From Maniola hyperantus (Eukaryota; Arthropoda; Insecta; Lepidoptera; Nymphalidae), in assembly GCF_902806685.2 (NCBI RefSeq), contig NC_048539.1, positions 7,018,501-7,082,500 on the forward strand: a stretch of 64,000 nt of DNA, in the 5' to 3' direction. Shown here piece after piece: positions 1 through 12,600 of the stretch. The translations under genes were made by a program, and so were the position numbers. Each line of letters starts with the position of its first letter. The first letter of the stretch is position 1. The notes under the pieces were generated by a model, which was not told the origin of the DNA, searched no databases, and was given only the letters and a program-made list of their open reading frames with translations.

Positions 1-27
1 TACATGTAGATTTAGGTTTATATGGGT

Positions 28-126
28 ACCTTCAAGTTAAGAGTGAATAGGCATCTTCTATGCAAGTGTGCTCCATCTTAGGCTGCATCACCACCAGGTC
101 TGGTTGTAGCCAAGCGCTGGTCTATA
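28..126 (-). repeat. 3' fragment of a lepidopteran interspersed repeat (LINE-like)
   Basis: On the minus strand this reads as a conserved tail with the blocks GATGCAGCCTAAGATGGAG and GCCTATTCACTCTT. A diverged copy in the opposite orientation lies at about 15097-15205, so two copies support each other inside the window. I recall this tail as common in Lepidoptera and probably the 3' end of a non-LTR retrotransposon, but no coding part is present here. Confidence 0.55.
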
Positions 127-709
127 ATATTTAAAAATGGTGTCTACTGTCTACAGGGGCTCCAAACCTTGAAAAGTTGATTAGACAAATCCCAAATGTA
201 TTCAATATTATTGTCGCTGAATATGCAAAATCTGTTAAGTAATTGATGTCATATTGTTCAGTTTTAACAGGCTCATGTGCATGCAGAAACCCTTTCTTGA
301 GTGTGTGTTGGTTCAAGAGAAAACCCTTTTAGCTATGTGATGTCATTTTGATCTAGTATAGCAAAAATTTTCCATAAAATTAAGGTTATTTCCACATAGT
401 GGACTTTCATGCACACAGCGACGAATAACAACACGGTTCAGAGTTGAAGGTCCACATAAAAATTAAAGAAAGATTTATATTATGACATTCTTTTGCCATA
501 TTATAGTACACTACAATAATTGAGATTAATGGCCATTTAGTTTTAGTGTTGATCACTGAGTTAGCGAATCATCCTGCAGGGGCTGATATTATAGTGATAC
601 TGCCCCATGCTTCCAATGAGTTTAGTCCAGCTCTGCATTGTTGTAGCATAATATTCAAACACCGGGAAAGCATACTATATTTATTCATAACCTTTCCCAT
701 TATTTCCAG

Positions 710-3063
710 ATTATAGAGGGCCATTTGTACCGTCAAAAAGACTGCCACTTTCCTGCAAGGTGTGCAGGCATTGAACATTACCTCAAATCCCTGTTACCCA
801 AGCTCCCTAATATGGAACTAGCTATTAATACAAGAGACTGGCCACAAATTAATAAAGAATGGGGCCACAAGGCAGCACCAGTGTTCTCATTCAGTAAGGT
901 TAACAATTTTTTTCCATAAAATTTTGATTATCATATCTTTTTTAGATAACAAATATCTTTACAGTATGTATTTCAGAATAATATTATTAATTTGTATAAG
1001 TTTAATTTTTACAGCAAACCTCTTTTATAATTATGGTTAGTAGGTATCTCTGGATTGGGTAGTCTGATACAATCTGTCTTATTTTTAACCGACTTCAAAA
1101 AAAGGAGGAGGTTCTCAATTCGTCAGAATCTTTTTTTTTTTTTTTTTTAATGTATGTTCCCCGATTACTCGAAAACGCCTAAACCGATTTTGAAAATTCT
1201 TTTTTTGTTTGAAAGGGTATACTTCAAAGTTGGTCCCATTTCAATTTGGTGAAGATCTGATGAACATCTTCGAAGATAGATACTGGAACTCCTCAACGGA
1301 TAAGAGTAAATTGCTCGCGATCAGTGTAATAGCTTAGTAAACAATAGATTTTTAACCAGTCATAGCATAATTCCATGGGGCCACTAAAAATTGTGAAATA
1401 AAAAAATTTTACAAAAAAAATAAAAACCGACTTCGTTACACAAACACAAAAAATTGAAAAATAATTTAATTTATTACCGAATATATTATGTATACAAGAG
1501 TTAATATAGTTCCATAATAATATTTTTTGGGGTCGGCGCCAATGAGGTGCCATTGTGGAGTCCCATAAAAATATGAAGTCTAGACGATTCGCGCAGCTAA
1601 AGCTAATTGGCACCGGCACCAAAAAGTATTATTATGGAACTATATTAACTCTTGTATACATAATATATTCGGTAATAAATTAAATTATTTTTCAATTTTT
1701 AGTGTTTGTGTAACGAAGTTGGTTTTTATTTTTTTTGTAAAAATTTTTTTAGACCAAGGATTACTATGACATTATGTATCCTGCATGGAGTTTTTGGGAA
1801 GGCGGACCAGCAATAGCACTCTACCCTACGGGCATTGGTCGTTGGGATCAACACAGATTAACAATTTCGGCGGCTGCTGAAAAGTAAGAGAATAGTTATT
1901 CACAAATCTCTATATTATCTAAATTAAATTATTTTCCAAAGGGAACATTGTGAAAAGCAGCACTTCTACGAGGGCTGAATATTGAACATATTTTAATACA
2001 TTAGAGTGTTCCAAAGACTAGCAATTGTTTTTTGAAACTATGTTATTTGGATAAGACAAAATCAGACACTTGAAACTGAAGCTGCTCTTAAGTATTATTT
2101 GGCCATTCATTATGCTTAATTTTCGAGATCTAATCAATCTAATTAGCACTAAAATGTATGTATTTTACTTAGTTGTGCACCAACTGTTAGATTACAAACT
2201 ACACATTTCGAAATATTTTGCATTGTTTAGATGGCCCTGGAATAAGAAAGAAGGAAAAGGGTTTTTCAGAGGGTCAAGGACAAGTGAAGAGAGGGATGCT
2301 TTAGTTCTATTGTCAAGATCAAATCCAGAACTTATGGATGCACAGTATACAAAGAACCAAGCTTGGAAATCAGATGCAGTGAGTATAATTTATTATTATT
2401 TTTCAATTGCAATACAGCAAGTGAGGAAAAACCTAAAAATGCATAAACAAGATAGTATTAGCAATAAGCAATCGAAAAATGTTAATTTTAGTAAAATCAT
2501 GTAATTCATTTTAAAAATTTCACTTTTTAATCTGTTCTACAAATATCCAAAATACATGATACCGAAAGCTGCCATGTTAATTCTGACTATGACGTCGCAT
2601 GGATTGAAATTCCAGGCCAAGTACAGCTGTTGCATATTTTCAGGATACTCTCTATGCAGATCCAGCAAAGGAAGTATCATTTGAAGATCATTGTAAATAC
2701 AAATATTTATTCAACTATAGAGGAGTTGCAGCAAGTTTTCGTTTAAAGCATTTATTTCTATGTAAATCATTAGTTTTTCATGTTGGTGAAGACTGGTTAG
2801 AATTCTTTTACCCATCTCTAAAACCTTGGGTACATTATGTACCGCTCAGCCCGAAAGCAAGTCAAGAAGAAATTATGAAATACATTAAATATTTTAAAGA
2901 ACATGATTCATTAGCTAAAGAAATAGCTGACAGAGGATTTCAGCATATTTGGGATCATCTTACTGATAAAGATGTTAAATGTTATTGGAGAAAATTGCTG
3001 AAAAATTATGCTAAACTTGTTAAATATGATATCATAAGAGATAGTGATCTTAAAAAAATCTGA
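710..3063 (+). CDS. rumi: Protein O-glucosyltransferase rumi/POGLUT1, C-terminal four exons (5' end outside window)
   Basis: Exons join as 710-898, 1753-1883, 2231-2378 and 2644-3063 (888 nt, 295 residues plus stop). All junctions are AG/GT with matching phases. The family (CAP10-like glucosyltransferases of the ER) adds O-glucose to EGF repeats of Notch and related proteins. Family hallmarks in order are HLYRQKDCHFPARCAGIEH in the first exon, YDIMYPAWSFWEGGPAI and GIGRWDQHR in the second, FFRGSRTSEERD in the third, and KYLFNYRGVAASFRLKHLF with FYPSLKPWVHYVPL in the last. Relatives are about 390-410 residues, so roughly the first 100, including the signal peptide, lie to the left or in an exon I did not find. 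The frame enters exon 710 complete at its 5' side (phase 0). The protein ends in DSDLKKI, without an obvious KDEL-type retention tail. The gene converges on the Serinc gene. Identification is by recognised motifs, with high confidence. Confidence 0.93.
1085..1752. mobile_element. Composite lepidopteran repeat with long terminal inverted arms, in a rumi intron
   Basis: About 1085-1290 is a diverged repeat beginning AACCGACTTCAAAAAAAGG. It is followed by two near-perfect inverted arms, about 1399-1531 and 1620-1751. They share AAAACCGACTTCGTTACAC (left) and its complement with one mismatch (right), and GTATACAAGAGTTAATATAG with its complement. The ~90-bp centre (1532-1619) is unique. The right arm ends exactly at the AG acceptor before rumi exon 1753. 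This looks like a foldback or MITE-type non-autonomous element; the superfamily is not determined. Confidence 0.75.
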
Positions 3064-3069
3064 AATAAA
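3064..3069 (+). terminator. Poly(A) signal AATAAA of rumi
   Basis: AATAAA starts directly after the TGA stop codon (3061-3063). A second A-rich AATAATAAAA candidate follows near 3093. If the first is used, the 3' UTR would be only a few tens of bases. The close spacing fits the convergent Serinc gene starting its 3' UTR just beyond. Confidence 0.5.
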
Positions 3070-3695
3070 ACTTACATTTGGGAATGATTGGAATAATAAA
3101 AAACGATTTCGCTACAAACAAATAACTTTACTTAGCACATTTATAAAGAAAATATGTTTACATTAAGACAAAGATTAAAACTTGTTGGTCTCACATAGAT
3201 GCAGTATTAAAGCTTTTAATTTAATTCGGGTGGGTCGCGCAAATAAAGCTGGCATCAATACAGCAAAGAAAAAGCACTTTTAAAACATTTCATACAAATT
3301 AGAGAAGAACAATCCTCTATTAGCAAATTACACAGGTTAACAATTTCGCAGGCTCTCTTTGGCCAGCCAGAACCCATTAGAGAAAAATACAATATTCTGA
3401 TGAAGATTACGAATATAAATAAACAGAAATACTAGTTATTAATATTATGTAGGTGCCAGCTTCTAGAACGCGATTTAATAGTGCACTGAAGAACCAAACA
3501 ACAACATTACACATAATATACATTATAGCTAAAGGATACACTTGTGACGAGATTATAATTTCAAAGATTTTTAATAATCAAATGTAAATGTAAGATTTTT
3601 TAGAAATGAGATCCATAGACACGATTACAATGAAAGCTACATATAGACTACATGGTGAATCTCAAGTTTTGAAGATGAACAAAATATTGATTTTC

Positions 3696-6600
3696 TTAAC
3701 TGAAGTCACGTTCAGGAAGGACTGCGGGCGCGATCAGGGTCCATACGTAGAGGCCCACGCAGAGCCACGACGATGTAATCTTGATCCACATGGACGCCGT
3801 ATTCTCCTTCGATAGCTGGGAACTCGGGCTGAATGACAAAAATGTGATTTAATATCTAAGAATAAATAGTTTTTGAACATTGATGTTTGTATCTAATTTA
3901 CACCTTCAACAATAGTGTCAGTAATGTTAGCGGCCTCAAGTCATGATATTAAGGAAAATATCACAGAGATGCAGCAAACCATCACTACAGCCCTACTGAT
4001 TAAAAAAAATAAATTGTCCAGGTGCGAGTCATACTCGCCACGAAATAACACTTTTTAATTATTATCATGGCAGCTATTATGAAATTATTATTTATTGGTT
4101 GTTATAGCGGCAATAGAAATACACATTCTATGAAAATTTCAACTCTCTACCCATTAAGCGCAGGCCACACCGCCAGCTAGCGGGCGGGCGGGCTAGGCGG
4201 GCGAATATCGTTTCACCTCTTTAATACATACTTCGGTTAACACCGCGAGCTACCGACTAACCTAACGAGCTAAGCTAACGAAATATCCGACGATTCCAGC
4301 GAAGCTACTCGTTCACCTCGTTGGCGCGCCCGTGCTTCGCTAGCTTAGCTCGCCCGCCCGCTAGCTGGCGGTGTGGCCTGGGCTTGACGTGCACCCCATA
4401 AACCCCATAGTTTAGCTCGCCAATATTTCGCGTAGTTTGTATAGTTTCCTTCGTTCGCTTCGCCCACCCGCCTAGCCCGCCCGCCCGCTAGCTGGCGGTG
4501 TGGCCTGCGCTTTACGGATCACGAGATACAGCCCGCTGACAGACAGACGGACGGACAGCGGAGGTTTAGTAATAGGGTTCCGTTGGCACCCTTCGGATAG
4601 GGAACCCTAAAAACAACTTTAAAATATGTTCTATAAGAATCCACTTTGTTCTTTTTGTTCATATTCCTAAATTTTAAATTAATTTTGACGGAAGTCAGGA
4701 GCCGGTTAAAAATAAATTATAATGCTGCTATGAAAGATAACCTAACAATTTGGAAATATATACATACTTGTACCAATTGGTGAGTGTCATCATGATATAC
4801 AGCGTGGCGAGCGCGAACACGATGTGGAAGAAGGTCCAAGAGTACGCGACGTCGTCTTCCTCGTTGTCGAACACCTTGGTCTCCTCGCGGCCGGCCTCGC
4901 CTCCAGCTCCGTCGCCTTCTATGGAACCATAACCTGCGCTCAGTGAGCGGTACCGACTTGCAACTGTTACTTTCCATGTCAAGCGCTCTGCAGGCTAAGA
5001 GCGGCCATACACGGATAGCTCTTGCAGAACGATCGTTCAACATAATGGAACATTCGAGCCGTCTACTGCAGAGAAGTTGACAATTTCATTTCAAGTGTCT
5101 CGTGTATGATAATGAAAGGAAGATTATCTCGTTATGCAGTCGAAGCTGATGTATACACAGACTCCTTAGTCCTTGAAGCCGTTTTTAGGAACTGTATGCG
5201 GTGCCGGTAGCTATACCCTATAGCTTTGGGTTACACAGTTCTATAGGCGCTATATAGAATGCTGCAAGATGTACTTTAGTAATTCACGCTAAAGAGCCAC
5301 TGTCAGCAACATAACGTATTTATTTAATCACTAGCTGATGCCCGCGACTTCGTCCGCGTGGATTTACGTTTTTCAAAATCCCGCGGGAACTCTTTGATAT
5401 TGCGGGATAAAAAGTAGTCTATGTGTTAATCCAGGGTATAATCTATCTTCATTCCAAATTTCAGCCAAATCCGTTCAGTAGTTTTTGCGTGAAGGAGTAA
5501 CAAACATACACACACACACATACAAACTTTCGCCTTTATAATATTAGTCGGGACTATTCTGCCGTTAGTGTCATTAGCCCAAGAATGAAAAGTTTTTAAA
5601 TTGGGCTACGCCAAAAGACTCGTTCTATTATCCTTGCATTCAGCTACAACTACTCGACTTTTTCCCTACGGACTTCGCTCGCCCCCTGGGGCTTCATTCA
5701 ACTCTGCCTCGGAGGCAACGCTTCATTCAGGACTTCCTTCACGAGCTTCTGGCTTCATGCTTTGAAAACACTAGGGGTAACGGGCAAGAAGACTGCTTGG
5801 GGTCAGAATGCTCAATTTCGTTCTGGACCACATTCGACCTAGTTTTTTGCATTAAACTTTGTGATGATTTATCCCAGCGACAAAACTATTGCCACTGTCG
5901 GCACCACTACGTTACCGTCAAGTCTTACGGTAACGCAACCCACAGTGATAGAGTACCGCTAACGGCACAACACACTTTCTAATTTTTATTGTAGTGCTTT
6001 ACCTACTTAAAACTTGTTTTCAACTGAACATGAACTTTTTTCATTCATGAACAACTTGAAGCAGTCAGTCGTCCATGTAACAGGTAGATCACTCTTACGG
6101 CTTTCGTGCACAGGTCCGATGCGAATACGAGAAATTAGTATCAAGTGTCTGCGGTAGTTAGCGTATTTTTTCGGGTTCGGATCAAACACTACTAATTAAT
6201 TAATTTTCTTGTACTTATTCGGATTAGATTAGTGCACAAGAGCAAAAGTCTTTATTCTATTTAGCTATTCACAAAGCTCACAACCTGAGCTCATAACTCT
6301 ATCATTTACCCAAAAAATGCGAGTCAGACTCGCGCGTCGAGGGTTCCGTACTCGGGTATTTTTTCGACATTTTGCACGATAAATCAAAACTATTATGCAT
6401 AAAATAAATAAGAATCTGTTTTAGAATGTACAGTTAAATCCCTTTCATATGATACCCCATTTGATATAGTCATCTTACTTTGAAAATTGAAAATACTATT
6501 TGTCATGAACACATTTAATTTTTTTTGTGATGTAACCACAAATTCGCGGTTTTCATATTTTTTCCTATACTTGTGCTATAAGACCTCCCTACCTACCAAA

Positions 6601-9600
6601 CATGATTCTAAGTCAACGGGAAGTATTCTATAGGTTTTCATGACAGACAGATAGACAGACAAAGAAGTGATCCTATAAGGAGTCCTTTTTTCTTTTTGAG
6701 GTACGGAACCCTAAAAATTAAATGATTTTAGCATCAGTGCATTAAATGTTATGAAAGTTACCAGTTGAAAGTTTGAATTAAAAGCAATTGTTGTTGCTAG
6801 TAAGCATTATTCTGTTAAAAAGTCGAAGCACACTGCAATTGAGACAACAACTCTAAACGACTGCCATTGCAACACATATCAACTATACATAAATTTATTG
6901 ACTATACTATGGATGAATGGATATTATAATAATGCATGATTTATTAACACAAAAAAGGCAGGGCATGAATTTGATGACGTGCACAGGCAGGGCTTGTCTA
7001 TGCAATTGCGACCAGATGGGGCATGGGGGTGGCACATTCTAGTATTTATAAATTACTATCATACCACTACGTGAAGTTATTAATTAGTCATACTACAATT
7101 CTCTGAACCGTGCTCCATCTGTGCAGGAGTTCTATGTATAAATCTACCCTTAGCTATTAAAGTAAATATTCACAGTGGTTATTGAAACTGATTACCACTA
7201 ATTGTCTTGTTGAACTTTTAACATTACACATCGTTAACAACGAAAGTTCGTTTCATTTCTACTAATTTGTAATTTTAATATACACCACTCCATACTGATT
7301 TCGGGTATTGATGTAGTCCTGATTCGGATGTTGTAGATAAGCTCCAAAAGGTAATATAAGAAACGATAACTCCTGTGACTATTAACTTTAAGGTCTAAGC
7401 AACTAAAGAAAAAGGGAGACAGACATTTCACTACGCATCCCTTTTATCCCTCAACGATATTTTTTATGAATTTGTAGTTCTTGATTACTTTACCTTCATT
7501 AGCAATGAGCCCTCCTTGACCTGCGCCGCGTCGCACCGCACGTTATTACCGGAGAGTTTATTATGAGTTAGTATTACAAATAAAGATATTATAAATTGAA
7601 TATTAATTTTAAACACGTCATCATAATTTTTTGGTCTACCCCCTTTCTATGTCATTGTAATAACAAGAAAAATCTTAAATGATTGGAGACAAATGATAGT
7701 AAAAGAATCATAAGTAATTTTACTAATGACACAGTTAAATTAAACAGCCGATAGGAGTCCCTCTTCACTAAAACCTGACCAGTATTTGTCAACAGCTAAT
7801 ATTTTGAAACAAAATATGGATGGGCATTTACCTCCAGAGCCCTCCTTAGCAAGAATATGGTCGGACATTGTAATCTTGGACGAAGAGGACGCCGTGCGAA
7901 TGCTAGAGTATAACACGCTGAGCACCCATATAACAAGCCCGATGATCGATTGCTTGTCGAATGACGACTGTAAAATAAAACAACTTAATTTATATCCATA
8001 TTATACTATATATAGCTCAATTTTTAATATTATAAATGCAGAAGTGAGCCTCTCAGTCAGTCTTGTTAACTTTTTACGGTCCGTTCGTTTAACCGATTTT
8101 TATGAAAGGTGCCGGCTTTTTGTCTTGGACAAAGAGTTCCCACAAGATTCTTAAAAAACCTAACTGAATCCACGTGAATTAAATTGTGGGGATCATTTAT
8201 TTGGAAACAATTTGTAAAAATAAAGGCTGTCATTTTATTTTAGCAAGTTCATAGTGCTAATTCAGCTGTACCCATTCTCTAAAATTAAAAAAACGGGATC
8301 AAAAATAGTCACAATATTCTGCGCGAATAATCACTCAAATAACACTGCGTGACCTAAACGATTGCGTTTGCGAAACAACATTCATCGGTGACTTACGCAG
8401 TTCTTTTTTGAACGGTGTAAACTACTACTACTTAAGTCACAGATACGCGTTGCGCGGGTTTAAGTTAGACGAGCAATACAATAATATAATTATTTTAATA
8501 CTTGTGACTTGAACAAGTCTAAGACCATGCATTATAGAACGTCTTTATAACTCACGGCGGACAAGAATGGACTACTTAAGTCTTATTTTTAGAACTCTCA
8601 ATTTAGTTTAGAAACTGTGTACCTACAGCCGAATTAGCAAAATTTTTTTCACCTATAATATTATGTAAAACAGAATATATACCGACATAATTATATAAAC
8701 CTTATAAAGGTACTTGTTCCACTGCCGCCGAGGAAGCGACTAGCTATCGATTATTTTTTTCGCTCAAGAAACGTAGGTACAATCGATGTATGTTCCGGGT
8801 CAGTAACAGAAGTATAATTGTATTAATAGTTAATACTGCTGACTGTGCACACTATCGGCCAGAAATAAGTATAGCAAAAAAAAACCTGCTCAGAAACGCT
8901 CTCTTGGTGGTCAAAACTCAAAACATACGCACAGTATGCGCAGGGGTTGAATGTGTCCGTCCGCCTATCCGAGCGATTAGCCGCCGCACACGCACACTGC
9001 GTCTTCATAGCCCAGCGACGAAACTACATCCCAACTAAACTTCTCGTTGCTCGCCAACTCGTTTATAGTTTTTAGCTCAACTCGTTTCTCGCTAATCGAC
9101 GGTGGTGGAGCAAGTGCCTTACTCACGAAATAAATTAAAAGCCCCACTTGACAATTAATTAAATAGACCAATAGGAAAGGAGTAATGTAAACATTCACCA
9201 AAATGAAAACAGACACAATGACGAAAAGGAAATGAGTTACAAAAATATGTGTACCTAGAACAATAAGATTTTATAACTAAATACGAGCTAGAGCAAGGAG
9301 TAACGATAGCAGTTCATGACAAACAAGACATGGTATGAAATGCTTCAATTTTTAATTTAATAGCCCCGAAATTCTTTAAACCTTCTTTGAGGAATAATAA
9401 ACTAAAAATCTCCTTGGATTCATTTGTTGATTAGCTAGAAAGTGACTATAAAAATAAGTGCCGTATGAAAAAATTGTGTCGATTTCTATTGGGTTCTGTA
9501 GCCGTTTTCTATATATAAATACTGGAAACTAGGCTAGGTTGGTCATCATTTTTGCCACCTATCGCCGTCACACTGACTGCTTTTAGGGCTTAGACTACTA

Positions 9601-12600
9601 TGTCGGAAAAGTGCGGATTGGCAGATTTCACACACCTTTGAAAACCTTATCCTCGGAACACTTTTTCTTCACCATTAAAGCAAGTGATAATTTTAATTGC
9701 TTTAAAACGCACATTTACTTCGAAAAGTTTAAGGTGCGTGCCCGGGATCGAACTCCAGACCTTGAATAGGAGGCCGAAGTCTTAATCACTTCCAGTTTGA
9801 AGGTTAGGTTACAGAACCCAAAATAAATCCTAAAATGAAATGTCACAAAATGGTAATTTCACGATACCATATACATACCCAATATAGATCTTCTTTAGAT
9901 TCCTGGCATTGCAATGTTAAATACAATTTGAATACAATGTAAAATACATTCTAATAAAATATTAATAATCAAGAGGGGACAAATATAATAATCATAAATT
10001 ATAATAATATAATTGTAATAAGATTTTACTATAGATATATTTTAATCCTACTATTTACACAGTACCTACGAGAGATTTAGTGCGCCATACAAAATGGCAG
10101 TTCTTTTTTGTGCTGATTGAAAGCCCCGCCCCGTAGTGAGTAGTGTATTGGGAATTAAAATTGACACTGTATCAAATGGTCCTCGTGTTGACAGATATAA
10201 ATAACATTTAATTTAAAAATCACCTGCCTAGTAAAATCTAATAATTCTTATTCTGCTGAACTATTTACTCAACTATGAATATACTATACATACTATACTT
10301 TTTGAAAATAGATGCGCATTTAGTTTTTAAAACATAAAATATCTTGTGGACCTACCTAATAACACGTTAATATAAGTTAGTGCGTATTGTATTTAAAGAC
10401 CCTCTTCTTCTTCTTCTTCTTTCTTCTTTGGGGCTATACAGGTCCTTACTATCCCTGAATCACTGCGACCGTCTCCGATCTATTGTGTTTGCCTCCACTT
10501 CACATTTCCTTGTCAAATCCAGTGGCCGCCAGATACAGCAGCACCTTCTTGACTGGAATTGAAGTAACATCCTCCGGATAAATGATGTGTCTCCCTAGGT
10601 GGACGCTACGTTTGTGCATCAGAGCAGGGCAGAAGCAGATAATGTGCATCGGAGTCTCGGGAGACTCGTGGCACAGCCTGCAGATGTCCGAGCCCTGGAG
10701 CTTAAGGTTATACATGTGCCTTTTCAGGCCACAGTGACCCGTTAAAGCTCGCACCAGGATGCACATGTTACTTCTGTTAAGCGACAGCACCTCAGATGCT
10801 ACCTTCTTGCTGAAGGATTTAACCAGCGCTTTCGAGTGGTTTAACCCTGGCAAGTTTCTCCAGCGGTTGAGTGTGTCATAGTAGCAATAGGTTAGGAGGG
10901 TGAGTTGAACCAGGCTTTTAGGTATACCGCAGACAGGCTCTGGGCCTATCTGACGTGCCTTTGCGCCTGATTTTGCCAGAATGTCCGCATTTTCGTTGCC
11001 TACTATTCCGGCGTGCCCTGGCACCCATCTTAGAACCACCCTGTTGTGTTGGGCCAGGGTGTTTAAGTTTACTCTGCAGTTTTCAACCAGTCTCGAGTTA
11101 ACAACCTCTGAAGACAGAGCTGAAAGAGCTGCTTGGCTATCCGAATGAATGTAAATCGTTTTATTGACGTGGTTGTGTTGCAGGATGGTTTCCACACATA
11201 TTATTATGGCGTATACCTCCGCCTGGAAAATAGATGTATAGGCCCCCAGGTTACGGTACAGTTTGATCCTGGGTTTCTCTCCATAGATTCCACATCCTAC
11301 GTCTTTGCCTGACTTTGAGCCATCGGTGAACCATTTTAAACAGCCCGATGGCCATGTGATTTTGTTGTTTGTCCAATCCTCCCTATCTGGGATTTCCACA
11401 GAAAAGGATCTCTGGAAGTTGTATTTTGGGATCATCGTGTCTGACGGCATTCCCAAAAATGGAATCTCGAGTACTGAGTTCTGCAAGTCCCTCAGTGTTT
11501 TAGATAGCCAATTCACCTTTCCTTGGCTAATCAGCCTATACATGCCCATTCTCGCCTCCTTCATCAAATACAGGAAGAGAGGAGGTAAGTTGAGAAGAGC
11601 TTCTAAGGCTGCCCCCGGAGAGGTGCTCATAGCTCCAGTGATAAGTAGGCAAGCAGTTCTTTGGATACTGCCAAGTTTATACTGGGTTGTAACCTGCGTC
11701 AATTTGCTACACCAAACCACGGAGGCGTACGATATCATCGGCCTCACAATGGCTGTATAGAGCCAGAAGGTCACTTTTGGTTTAAGTCCCCATCTTGCTC
11801 CCGCAAATCGACTACATATGCCTAAAGCCGATTTAGCCTTTTTGAGCACTCCATCGACATGCGAATTCCAGGTCAATTTCTGGTCTAAAGTGATGCCCAG
11901 ATATTTGACCTCGCATGAGAATGGTATGCTCCTATTGTTCAGCTTCGGCGACTCGAGTTTATCAAGGTTACGCCTTCTAGTGAATGGTACTATCACTGTC
12001 TTCTCCGCGTTGACAGCTAGTTGGTTTTCTCTGCACCATTTTTCAATGGTGTTAAGTGCTCCCTGCATGAGATACGAGATCGTGCTCTGGCAGCTCCCAC
12101 GTACCATTACCACCAGGTCATCAGCATATCCCTGCGTGTCGATACGGAGTTCAGCCATCTCATACAGTAGTTTGTCTACAGCAAGAGTCCACAGCAGGGG
12201 CGATAAGACGCCTCCTTGCGGGCATCCTCTTGTTGTGAGCACTTCAATCGAGATGTTATTTAGCTCAAATTTGGCTATGCGATTCGAGAGCATTGCCTCC
12301 ACCCATCTGGTGGTGGTCGTATCGGTTAGTTTATCGGCCAGCCCATCCACCAGTGTGCGGGTTGGAGTGTTGTCAAATGCCCCCTCGATGTCTAGAAACG
12401 CCGCGAGGGCGATTTCTTTGTCCTCCAGAGCCTTTTCAACCTTGTCGACAAGGTTCAGCAGGGCCGTTTCCGTAGATCGTCCCCTGCAGTAGGCATGCTG
12501 GGTGTAGTGTATAGGCTTCTCAATGAGAAGCGTATCCCTTATGTACCTGTCAAGCACCTTTCCATCGTTTTCAGTAGGAACGAGGAGAGGCTAATGGGTC

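Noticed and set aside
2070..2504. 144-codon plus-strand open frame
   Set aside because: It is intron sequence reading through into rumi exon 2231-2378 in the same frame and on into the next intron; the conserved part matches only the exon.
4717..5043. 108-codon minus-strand frame and the plus-strand frame over the same place
   Set aside because: Only the frame giving VFDNEEDDVAYSWTFFHIVF matches Serinc; the others are shadows of that exon.
7786..8154. 122-codon plus-strand frame
   Set aside because: It is antisense to the Serinc exon 7967-7832 and loses protein-like character beyond it.
11305..12492. Plus-strand open frames of 151 and 224 codons
   Set aside because: They are antisense shadows of the LINE reverse transcriptase / RNase H frame, which has all family motifs on minus.
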